This document shows positions 33,013 to 40,254 of a DNA stretch of 64,000 nt, piece by piece. Location of the stretch: NCBI GenBank assembly GCA_049421205.1, contig JBMSMQ010000001.1, positions 76,925 through 140,924 of the forward strand. Reading direction: 5' to 3'. The notes below the pieces were generated by a model. The model worked only from the letters and a program-made list of their open reading frames with translations. It had not been told where the DNA came from and did no database searches. The DNA comes from JAFMIT01 sp049421205 (lineage in GTDB: Bacteria; Actinomycetota; Actinomycetes; S36-B12; UBA5976). Each line of letters starts with the position of its first letter. Within the stretch, counting starts at the first letter, position 1. A program made the translations under genes and the position numbers.

Positions 33013-33888
33013 CCCTTGGAGTTGTTGCCAACGCTTCAATTGTCTTTCTAATCCAAGTTCTTCGATGAGTGCTGTGTTTTCCACCTGAGTTACTTTTGGA
33101 ATTTCAAGATCCAGTTCTTTGTTTAATAATACAACTTCTTTCGCCCGTTCGATGTAGTCGGCGTGTTCCAAGAGTGTAGAAAGAATTTTAGGTTTTAAAC
33201 GAGAATCCGCGTTGTCGGCAGCCGTTAACAAGTTGTCAAGATTTCCAAATTCTTTGATGAGGCTACTTGCGGTTTTTTCACCTATTCCTTTCACGCCAGG
33301 TAGTCCATCCGATGCGTCACCACGAAGAACTGCGAAATCACCATATTGACTTCCTTTGATGCCAAATCGATCAAGCAGGTATTTATCATCAACCTGGGTG
33401 TGCTTTGAGAAACCTGTGCCGATATAGAGAACACGATTTTGAAGCGAATCATCAATCAACTGGAAGAGATCTTTATCGCCTGAAATGATATCTACTGGAC
33501 CATCCAGCGCACGTGTGTAGTGACTGACGATGTCATCTGACTCGAATCCTTCAATCCCGATCACTGGCATGCCTATCTCAATCAATAGATCGTGTAAAAC
33601 ATCTACTTGATCGCTTAAGGAATCTGGAATTGTGCTACCACCGTCCTCTTCCGTTCTGGCAGTCTTGTACGTATCAATGAGTTCCACACGCCAATCGGGT
33701 CTCCAGTCGTAGTCCCAGCATGTGATGATGTTGCTAGGCTGATAGCGCTCAATGAACATGAAGAGGGCATCGAGTGAGCCTCTAATTGCATTGATTGGTT
33801 CACCTTTGGGTGAAACTATAGAGTCGGGCAAAGAGTAGAAACTTCGGTAGTACATTGTTGCGATGTCTACCAGCAAGGTTCTTGCCAT
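32995..33888 (-). CDS. 5'-3' exonuclease (PolA N-terminal-like, FEN family)
   Basis: 297-residue stand-alone 5'-nuclease homologous to the N-terminal domain of DNA polymerase I. Acidic metal-binding positions are seen in Asp-Ile-Ala-Thr-Met, Gly-Phe-Glu-Ser-Asp-Asp-Ile and Ile-Ser-Gly-Asp-Lys-Asp, followed by the helix-hairpin-helix Gly-Val-Lys-Gly-Ile-Gly-Glu-Lys-Thr-Ala. It removes RNA primers or flaps in replication and repair. The start ATG 33888 is taken because AGAGGA lies just upstream and the protein begins with the family core; in-frame codons further up are non-family. Divergent from the M24 gene with 30 bases between. Confidence 0.9.
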   Translation of the reverse strand: MARTLLVDIATMYYRSFYSLPDSIVSPKGEPINAIRGSLDALFMFIERYQPSNIITCWDYDWRPDWRVELIDTYKTARTEEDGGSTIPDSLSDQVDVLHDLLIEIGMPVIGIEGFESDDIVSHYTRALDGPVDIISGDKDLFQLIDDSLQNRVLYIGTGFSKHTQVDDKYLLDRFGIKGSQYGDFAVLRGDASDGLPGVKGIGEKTASSLIKEFGNLDNLLTAADNADSRLKPKILSTLLEHADYIERAKEVVLLNKELDLEIPKVTQVENTALIEELGLERQLKRWQQLQGLFFEI

Positions 33889-33906
33889 GGTCCTCTTTTT
33901 CTCTAG

Positions 33907-33918
33907 TACCTTAAGCCT
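33907..33918 (+). promoter_or_regulatory. Leaderless -10 box for the M24 peptidase
   Basis: TACCTT (33907-33912), six bases, ATG 33919, within the 30-base divergent gap. Confidence 0.55.
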
Positions 33919-34998
33919 ATGACAAACACAGTGGACGCGCTGCAACGAAAGATGCAATCCCAGAAAGTGGATTGGATGTTTGTGACTCCAAGTCCAAATT
34001 TCAGGTATCTCACAGGATACAAGGCACTTCCTTTAGAACGCTTAACAATGTTGATGATTCCAGCAGTAGGTGTGCCAACGCTGATTGTTCCTCGTCTTGA
34101 GTTTGTATCGGCCAAAGAGCATGTAAAGATTGATTGCGAGATTATAAGTTTCACCGAAACTGAAAACCCAATCGAGCGCGTGGCAAACATTGCCTCAGGC
34201 GTGGTCGCGGTTGACCCCTATATGTGGAGTGAAAAATTACTCAAATTTATAGATCACATGAAAGGCGCATCGTTTATTGATGCAACATCAATCATTAATG
34301 TTGTCCGAACGGTGAAATCAGAATCTGAACAGAAATCCATCATGGAGGCCGGTAAAGCTATTGACTGGGTTCACGAAAAAGTTACAGCACTTAAATTTGA
34401 GGGTAGAACCGAAAAGGAAATCGGCGAAGACATAAAGTCATTAATTTTCGAATCCGGTCATGAAACTGTTGATTTCATCATCGTCGCAAGTGGCCCAAAT
34501 TCCGCATCGCCGCACCATGAAGTTTCTGATCGAGTAGTGCAGCCAGGTGACGTTGTCGTTGTTGATATTGGTGGAACTATGCCAAGCGGTTACTGCAGTG
34601 ACTGTACTCGAACCTATGCCGTATCTACTGTTGATGCAGAATTTGAAGTGCACTATCAGGCTCTCTTACGTGCACAAACGGAGGCAGTCAATGGGGCACT
34701 GGTTGGGACTAGTTGTGAGGATGTTGACTCTATAGCGCGGAATATTCTGGAAGAAGCAAATCTTGGCGCATACTTTATTCATCGAACCGGGCATGGAATC
34801 GGACTTCAAACTCATGAAGATCCCTATATTGTTCAAGGAAACACACATCGTCTTGTCGAGGGTAACGCTTTCAGCATCGAGCCAGGATTTTATATAGAAG
34901 GAAAATTCGGTGCACGTATTGAAGATATCGTGATTAGCACCAATGGTGGGCCAATAAATTGTAATAATCGTCCCCGAGAAATCATTATCGTCAACTAG
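33919..34998 (+). CDS. M24 family Xaa-Pro aminopeptidase-like protein
   Basis: 359-residue pita-bread-fold metallopeptidase with an N-terminal creatinase-like domain (to about 125). All five metal ligands are present: Asp in Val-Val-Asp-Ile-Gly-Gly, Asp in Cys-Ser-Asp-Cys-Thr, His in Arg-Thr-Gly-His-Gly-Ile-Gly, Glu in Ile-Glu-Pro-Gly and Glu in Arg-Ile-Glu-Asp. Probably removes N-terminal residues before proline from cytoplasmic peptides. It is followed after one base by lnt. Confidence 0.9.
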   Translation: MTNTVDALQRKMQSQKVDWMFVTPSPNFRYLTGYKALPLERLTMLMIPAVGVPTLIVPRLEFVSAKEHVKIDCEIISFTETENPIERVANIASGVVAVDPYMWSEKLLKFIDHMKGASFIDATSIINVVRTVKSESEQKSIMEAGKAIDWVHEKVTALKFEGRTEKEIGEDIKSLIFESGHETVDFIIVASGPNSASPHHEVSDRVVQPGDVVVVDIGGTMPSGYCSDCTRTYAVSTVDAEFEVHYQALLRAQTEAVNGALVGTSCEDVDSIARNILEEANLGAYFIHRTGHGIGLQTHEDPYIVQGNTHRLVEGNAFSIEPGFYIEGKFGARIEDIVISTNGGPINCNNRPREIIIVN

Positions 34999-34999
34999 C

Positions 35000-36436
35000 A
35001 TGAAATATTTAGGTGCTCTATTCCTTGGAGTAGTGGCGGGCTTTGCATTTCAACTAGAAATTCCACTGGTAGTGCTGGTCCTTGTGCTTGCAGGTATGTT
35101 CGCTCTCACATTTAGATCGACCGGTAAGCAATGGGTATTTCAATGGTCATTGTTCGGATTCTCACAATTCTTTGTTGGCTTAAATTGGCTAAATGTTGTT
35201 GGGGTAGACATCGTGATTTTGGTCAGTATGTTTTGTTCACTTTCATTCATTTCAGCATCATTGGTAGCAAATGTTTTGAAATTATCGCTCGATAGAACTC
35301 TCGTATTCGTTATAACTTTGACACTTTTTGAAAATATTCGTGATAGTTTCCCATTTGGAGGTTTTGGATGGCTTCAGTATGGAATGGCATTGATTGACAC
35401 ACCATTAATGATTTTTCACCGCGCACTACCACAACTATTGATGACGCTACTAGTCCTTGGTACGAGTGCACTTATCGGACTTAGTTTGTTTAATGTTTTA
35501 TCGAAGCGACACTATGTGTATTTCGCTGTTAGTTCTGTTCTTTTGAGCGGTGTAAGTCTCATTAATCTCGTTGAAATTGATGAAAGCCAAATCTTTACTG
35601 TCGTCGCTGTACAAGGGGGAGTGGAGAGATATGGCTTAGGGGTGTTGGGGGACCGCACTGAGGTGCTCAAAAATCATATTGAGATAACACGAGAAAATGC
35701 AAACGCGATAAATTCAGCAGATCTTGTGGTTTGGCCCGAAAACTCACTTGATGTTGACCCGAAAATTGATCTGGTGGCTAAAAATCTTTTGAGTCAGATT
35801 GACGAGATAATAACTCCACCTATATTGCTCGGATCAGTTCTGAGCCCAACAAATGCAAGCAGGAGTAACACATCGTTGGAACTTGATGGGGGAATTACAG
35901 AGATATATACGAAGCAACGTCTCGTTCCTTTTGGGGAGTTTCTGCCGTATAGAGATTTTGCCACATCTATTACTGAAAGAGCAGCACTACTTCCATATGA
36001 CTTCGTAGCCGGCAATACACCAGGTGTTTGGAAACGTGATGGATTGCAAGTGTCTATAGGCATCTGCTTTGAAGTTGCAGATTCACAAATAGTTCATGAA
36101 GATGTCGAACATTCTGATTTCATACTCATTCAAACTAATAATGCGACGTATCAATTTTCAAACCAATCAGAGCAACAGCTGCTGTATGCGAAAATTCGAT
36201 CCATTGAAACGGGAAGACCATTGATTTCCGCAAGCACCAGCGGAATTTCAGCCCTTATATCTGACAATGTCGTGTTGCAGACAATCGGGAAAGGGGAGAA
36301 AGGGGTAATTGCCTTTGAGGTCAATAACTATTCAGGTAAAACCATTACATCAACCCTGGTTGGCTATGCTGGGTGGATTGTGTTTGTGCTGTGGCTGATG
36401 TCTTGTGGTGTAGCTCTACGTAGGCGATCAAAGTGA
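35000..36436 (+). CDS. lnt: Apolipoprotein N-acyltransferase
   Basis: 478-residue membrane enzyme that adds the third acyl chain to lipoproteins. About six hydrophobic segments to residue 190, then a periplasmic-type nitrilase domain with the triad Glu in Trp-Pro-Glu-Asn-Ser, Lys in Lys-Gln-Arg-Leu-Val-Pro-Phe-Gly-Glu and Cys in Gly-Ile-Cys-Phe-Glu, ending in a last membrane helix. It overlaps the mannosyltransferase gene by four bases. In Mycobacterium tuberculosis these two activities are fused in one protein (Ppm1); here they are separate genes. Confidence 0.93.
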   Translation: MKYLGALFLGVVAGFAFQLEIPLVVLVLVLAGMFALTFRSTGKQWVFQWSLFGFSQFFVGLNWLNVVGVDIVILVSMFCSLSFISASLVANVLKLSLDRTLVFVITLTLFENIRDSFPFGGFGWLQYGMALIDTPLMIFHRALPQLLMTLLVLGTSALIGLSLFNVLSKRHYVYFAVSSVLLSGVSLINLVEIDESQIFTVVAVQGGVERYGLGVLGDRTEVLKNHIEITRENANAINSADLVVWPENSLDVDPKIDLVAKNLLSQIDEIITPPILLGSVLSPTNASRSNTSLELDGGITEIYTKQRLVPFGEFLPYRDFATSITERAALLPYDFVAGNTPGVWKRDGLQVSIGICFEVADSQIVHEDVEHSDFILIQTNNATYQFSNQSEQQLLYAKIRSIETGRPLISASTSGISALISDNVVLQTIGKGEKGVIAFEVNNYSGKTITSTLVGYAGWIVFVLWLMSCGVALRRRSK

Positions 36437-37161
36437 AGCTTCTCATTATCATTCCGACGTTTAATGAAGTCGAAAATATTGAGAGAATTATCGAATCAAT
36501 AGCCGAAAAAACTCGAAATGTTGATATTTTGGTTGTCGATGATGGTTCAGTCGATGGAACGGTATCCGTTGTTTCAAATCTAGCAAAAAGTTACGACCAT
36601 ATTCATGCTTTGCTGAGAACCGAAAAAACAGGGCTCGGTGACGCATATCGAGCGGGATTCAGTTGGGCAATTTCAAATAATTATTACGCCGTCGCACAAA
36701 TGGACGCAGATGGATCGCATCGAGTAGAAGATTTGATTTCACTTATCGCCGCTTCTGAAAATTACGATGTAGTCATCGGTTCGCGTTGGGTGAGCGGCGG
36801 CAGTATCCGTAATTGGCCGTGGTCGCGTTTTGCTTTATCAAAACTAGGGAATTTGTACGGAAGAATTATGTTACGAATTCCAATTCGAGATGCTACGGCC
36901 GGATTTCGGATTTATTCAAAAAAAGCATTGATTCTTTCTAAAATGCTAGAGTCTCATTCTCAAGGATACGTGTTTCAGATAGAGAACTCGCTTCGCATCA
37001 CCGAGGCTAAATTAAGGGTTATAGAAGTTCCAATCACATTTATTGAACGTAAATTTGGGGAGTCAAAAATGAGCGGAAGTATTGTGAAAGAGGCGATGCT
37101 CAAAGTGACCTTGTGGGGGTTAAAAGGCAGACTTCTCAAGAGAAAAATCTTTATTAAATAA
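36433..37161 (+). CDS. ppm1: Polyprenol monophosphomannose synthase
   Basis: 242-residue GT2 glycosyltransferase: Pro-Thr-Phe-Asn-Glu near residue 8, Val-Asp-Asp-Gly-Ser-Val-Asp-Gly-Thr, and Gln-Met-Asp-Ala-Asp-Gly-Ser-His. It is of the dolichol-phosphate mannose synthase type and is expected to move mannose from GDP-mannose to a polyprenyl phosphate for extracytoplasmic mannosylation. No transmembrane anchor is present; the preceding Lnt may tether it. GTG start overlaps lnt (GTGA). The 3' end overlaps the convergent MFS gene by eight bases. Confidence 0.9.
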   Translation: MKLLIIIPTFNEVENIERIIESIAEKTRNVDILVVDDGSVDGTVSVVSNLAKSYDHIHALLRTEKTGLGDAYRAGFSWAISNNYYAVAQMDADGSHRVEDLISLIAASENYDVVIGSRWVSGGSIRNWPWSRFALSKLGNLYGRIMLRIPIRDATAGFRIYSKKALILSKMLESHSQGYVFQIENSLRITEAKLRVIEVPITFIERKFGESKMSGSIVKEAMLKVTLWGLKGRLLKRKIFIK

Positions 37162-38503
37162 CCAGCGGTACTTTGTTGCCTGCAGTTTCAATCCCTTCTT
37201 TGAAATTGACACGTTTCAGCAGGAGTCCACCAATAAGAAAAAATACAACTAGGAACAAGATTGCTGGTCGATACGAATTGAATATTTGAAACATTAAGCC
37301 GAACGCAAGAGTGCCAAGCCATGAGGTACCACGTTCACACGCTTGATAAAGAGCAAAATATTCGGCCTCTCGATTTTTGGGTACCAGTTGGCTAAACAAA
37401 CTTCGAGATAACGCTTGCGTGCCGCCCAAAACAAATCCGATCGCTGCTGCCAGAATAAAAAATAGAACCGCCTGACCTGCAGGTAAAAAATAACCAGCAG
37501 CGATTACAAATGTCCAAATGACCAAACTTGTCAACACTGTGCGCTTCGCTCCATTTTTCTCGGCAAGTTTGCCGGTCACAAGGGAACCTGCAATAGCTAC
37601 GATTTGCACGATAATGATTGCTCCCACCAAAGCTGTTGCTTCTAATCCAAGTTCCTCGGAACCATAAATACTTGCAGATGCAATTACAGTTTGAACACCA
37701 TCATTGAAAAATAGATAAGCGAGGAGGAAGAGACGCGTCTGGGGATATAGCGCAAGTTCCTTGAGGGTTTTATACAGCTGACCAAAAGAATTTTTGCTCA
37801 ATGAGCCGAAACTCACAGTATTCGCCACTTCTGTTTCAACATAACGTATTTTGTAGTAGGGGATGAGCGTCCATAATCCCCACCAGAGTCCAGCGCTGAG
37901 TAGCGAAATTCGAACTGCCATTGATGCAAAGTCTTCTGTGGCGGTGAGGTAAAGACCTAAATTGACTATAAGTAAAAGCCCACCGCCTACATATCCAAAT
38001 GCCCAGCCGCGACTACTAACACGATCACGTTCGTCAGCAGTTGCGATATCGCAAAGAATTGCGTCGTACACTACAAGTGAAGCACCCAAGGCAAGATTTC
38101 CGATAATCAACAAAAGTGCGCCGAGTATCCAGTTCGTGCCACTGACAAAAAACATTAACGATGCCGCTGTTGCACCTATGAATGCAAGCCGACCCATCAG
38201 TTTGGGCTTGTTAGGCCTTAAATCTGCATAGGCTCCAAGGACTGGTAGCAGGAGCGCGGAAAGTATTGTTGTGAAAGTAATGAGATAGAGAAAGAGCGAA
38301 CCAGGTGCGATCGACAAGCCAAGAACGCTGAGATCTCGACAAACTTCATTCTCACCACACGATACTGAATCTTTCGCAATCTGTGTGAGATAAGGTCCAA
38401 AGAGCACCGTCGTCGTGGTCGTAACATATGCACTATTTGCCCAATCATAGAAATACCAAGCTCTCTGGTTCGGGGTGCTCTTTCTTACGTTCAATAGTGC
38501 CAT
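37154..38503 (-). CDS. MFS transporter, UMF1/Atg22-like
   Basis: 449-residue 12-helix-type membrane protein of the UMF1 (Atg22-like) branch of the major facilitator superfamily, recognised by its N-terminal Ala-Trp-Tyr-Phe-Tyr-Asp-Trp-Ala-Asn-Ser-Ala-Tyr. A loop with two cysteines (Ser-Cys-Gly-Glu-Asn-Glu-Val-Cys) lies after the first helix. The start ATG 38503 is two bases beyond the gdpD stop codon, with AAGGAC upstream; an in-frame ATG at 38542 would overlap gdpD. Substrate unknown; amino acids are the substrates of yeast Atg22. Probably co-transcribed with gdpD. Confidence 0.87.
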   Translation of the reverse strand: MALLNVRKSTPNQRAWYFYDWANSAYVTTTTTVLFGPYLTQIAKDSVSCGENEVCRDLSVLGLSIAPGSLFLYLITFTTILSALLLPVLGAYADLRPNKPKLMGRLAFIGATAASLMFFVSGTNWILGALLLIIGNLALGASLVVYDAILCDIATADERDRVSSRGWAFGYVGGGLLLIVNLGLYLTATEDFASMAVRISLLSAGLWWGLWTLIPYYKIRYVETEVANTVSFGSLSKNSFGQLYKTLKELALYPQTRLFLLAYLFFNDGVQTVIASASIYGSEELGLEATALVGAIIIVQIVAIAGSLVTGKLAEKNGAKRTVLTSLVIWTFVIAAGYFLPAGQAVLFFILAAAIGFVLGGTQALSRSLFSQLVPKNREAEYFALYQACERGTSWLGTLAFGLMFQIFNSYRPAILFLVVFFLIGGLLLKRVNFKEGIETAGNKVPLVI

Positions 38504-38504
38504 T

Positions 38505-39242
38505 TCAAAGTCCTTGTCTAGAATCGAAATATTTTTGTGCAAGTGAAGGTTTATCTGTCATAACGGCATCAAAACCTCGAGCGTAAAGCATTTGCATATC
38601 CTCAAGATGGTTGACCGTCCAAACATGCACCTGTAATCCTTGCTCGTGTAAATACTCGGCGAATTCTGCCCTGAGATGAGGTCGAAAGTAAGGGGTTAGG
38701 GGAATTTGGAGGGCATTTGCTTTCGTGTTGAGGGAAATTCCCGACAAAAACCTAATTAAGGCCCCAATTACCTCATTTCGGCTTGCAACTGTGACAAGGT
38801 TTGGGAACTCTTTGCGAAATAATTGGACGCGGCGTGTTGAAAAAGTTCCAATCGAGACCCGTTCCTGCAATGCTGCATTCATCTTCAGAAATGAAGAAAG
38901 TAAGTGGGCCGCTTGATCAGATTTTGGGTCAATATTGAAATTAGCGTCTTCCGGAAGGGCTTTTACGAGTTCTTCAAATACAAGAATCTCTTCACCATGT
39001 GGGTACTTGATGTTTCTGACTGTTTGATAGTCTGAATGTGAAATATCGACATTTGATCCCGTAACTCTTTGAAGATTAGGGTCATGAAAAACGAGTAATC
39101 GATTGTCCTTCGTACTTTGCAAGTCGAGTTCCAGATACCGACAGCCGAGGCTATATGCGGTCAAAAACGAACATAAGGAGTTTTCAGAGGCGGTTTCATT
39201 GCCGCCGCGATGGGCGAAGTAAAAAGGATGCTCAGGGTACAT
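38505..39242 (-). CDS. Glycerophosphodiester phosphodiesterase
   Basis: 245-residue GDPD enzyme that splits deacylated phospholipids into glycerol-3-phosphate and an alcohol. Family marks: Ala-His-Arg-Gly (residues 9-12), Glu-Asn-Ser, Glu-Leu-Asp-Leu-Gln, and Phe-His-Asp. No signal peptide, so cytoplasmic. Start ATG 39242. A Fur-like palindrome lies eight to 22 bases upstream, and the putative -10 (TATCGG) is one base off the leaderless pattern. The downstream MFS gene may carry a related substrate. Confidence 0.92.
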   Translation of the reverse strand: MYPEHPFYFAHRGGNETASENSLCSFLTAYSLGCRYLELDLQSTKDNRLLVFHDPNLQRVTGSNVDISHSDYQTVRNIKYPHGEEILVFEELVKALPEDANFNIDPKSDQAAHLLSSFLKMNAALQERVSIGTFSTRRVQLFRKEFPNLVTVASRNEVIGALIRFLSGISLNTKANALQIPLTPYFRPHLRAEFAEYLHEQGLQVHVWTVNHLEDMQMLYARGFDAVMTDKPSLAQKYFDSRQGL

Positions 39243-39249
39243 AATTAGC

Positions 39250-39264
39250 CGATAATGATTATTA
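39250..39264. promoter_or_regulatory. Fur-family-like 7-1-7 palindrome
   Basis: ATAATGATTAT (39252-39262) is an 11-base perfect palindrome around G39257. Extended to 39250-39264 it agrees with the Fur 7-1-7 consensus TGATAATNATTATCA at 12 of 14 defined positions. It sits directly upstream of gdpD, over its expected promoter. A regulator and metal cannot be named. Confidence 0.35.
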
Positions 39265-39339
39265 TGTCATTTACTCTGGATACGGTGAAAGTCATCTCTT
39301 GCCACTAACTGAACTCATAATCCGAGCCTAGCCCTCTCC

Positions 39340-39351
39340 TAAAGTGCGCCT
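39340..39351 (+). promoter_or_regulatory. Leaderless -10 box for the PfkB kinase
   Basis: TAAAGT (39340-39345), six bases, ATG 39352. Confidence 0.55.
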
Positions 39352-40254
39352 ATGAGAATTGCAGTGATTGGCGAAGGAGTTATTGATCGTTTTTTGCTGC
39401 CAAACTCTGAATCAGATGTTATCGGCGGTTCTGGGCTGAATACAGCAATCGCTGCAAAGCTTGCAGGTCTCGATACCTATTGGCTTTCTTTGCATTCTAA
39501 CGATCGGTTTGGGCAAGATATTTTGGATTATGCATCAAAAGCTGGAGTACTTCCCGAATCCCCGATGAGGTCTACCTTTGCTACTCCCCTCGTGGAGATT
39601 CGGTTAAGGGCAGATGGTTCTCCCTCATACGAATTTCACATGAAAAACGCCGCTGATTGGCAATGGACTGACAGTGATCTGAAAAAGCTATCAGAGTACG
39701 ATATCTTTCACTTAACCAGCTTGTCGGCAGTGCTTCGACCAGGCTCGGAGGCAATTTTCAAATATCTGCAAACGCGACCCGCGTCGCAGATTATTTCCTA
39801 TGACCCTAATGCACGACCTTCTGCCATCTCCTCCGAAGAGCAAGATTTCGTAAAACAACGAATTGAAGAAATTGTTCAGATTGTGAACATCGTAAAGGTG
39901 TCTGATGAAGATCTTCGATGGCTATCTAGTGATGATATCTATGAAACTGCTCTTCGATGGTCCACTTTAGGGCCGGTATTTGTGATTATGACATCAGGAG
40001 AAAACGGTGCAACATTGTTTGCAAATGGCGAAAAAATCAGCGACATTCCAGGTGTATCAATTGATGTACTAGACACTGTGGGTGCAGGAGACACACTCAT
40101 GGGATGGATTTTGCGATGTATATCGATGTCTGGAGGGCTTCCCACGTCAGAACAGCTGATTGATGGCCTTCAGATTGCAGTTAAAGCTGCTGCAATTACC
40201 TGTTCTCGCCAGGGATGTAGACCGCCGACAGAATCAGAAGTTCTCGAGCGCTAA
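39352..40254 (+). CDS. PfkB family carbohydrate kinase
   Basis: 300-residue ribokinase-fold sugar kinase, probably fructokinase-like. Gly-Gly-Ser-Gly-Leu-Asn-Thr-Ala near residue 25 matches PfkB signature 1, and Asp-Thr-Val-Gly-Ala-Gly-Asp-Thr (about 241-248) carries the catalytic Asp and anion hole. Monocistronic by context: own leaderless promoter, divergent from gdpD, and convergent with gcvP (21-base overlap). The exact sugar is not deducible. Confidence 0.88.
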   Translation: MRIAVIGEGVIDRFLLPNSESDVIGGSGLNTAIAAKLAGLDTYWLSLHSNDRFGQDILDYASKAGVLPESPMRSTFATPLVEIRLRADGSPSYEFHMKNAADWQWTDSDLKKLSEYDIFHLTSLSAVLRPGSEAIFKYLQTRPASQIISYDPNARPSAISSEEQDFVKQRIEEIVQIVNIVKVSDEDLRWLSSDDIYETALRWSTLGPVFVIMTSGENGATLFANGEKISDIPGVSIDVLDTVGAGDTLMGWILRCISMSGGLPTSEQLIDGLQIAVKAAAITCSRQGCRPPTESEVLER

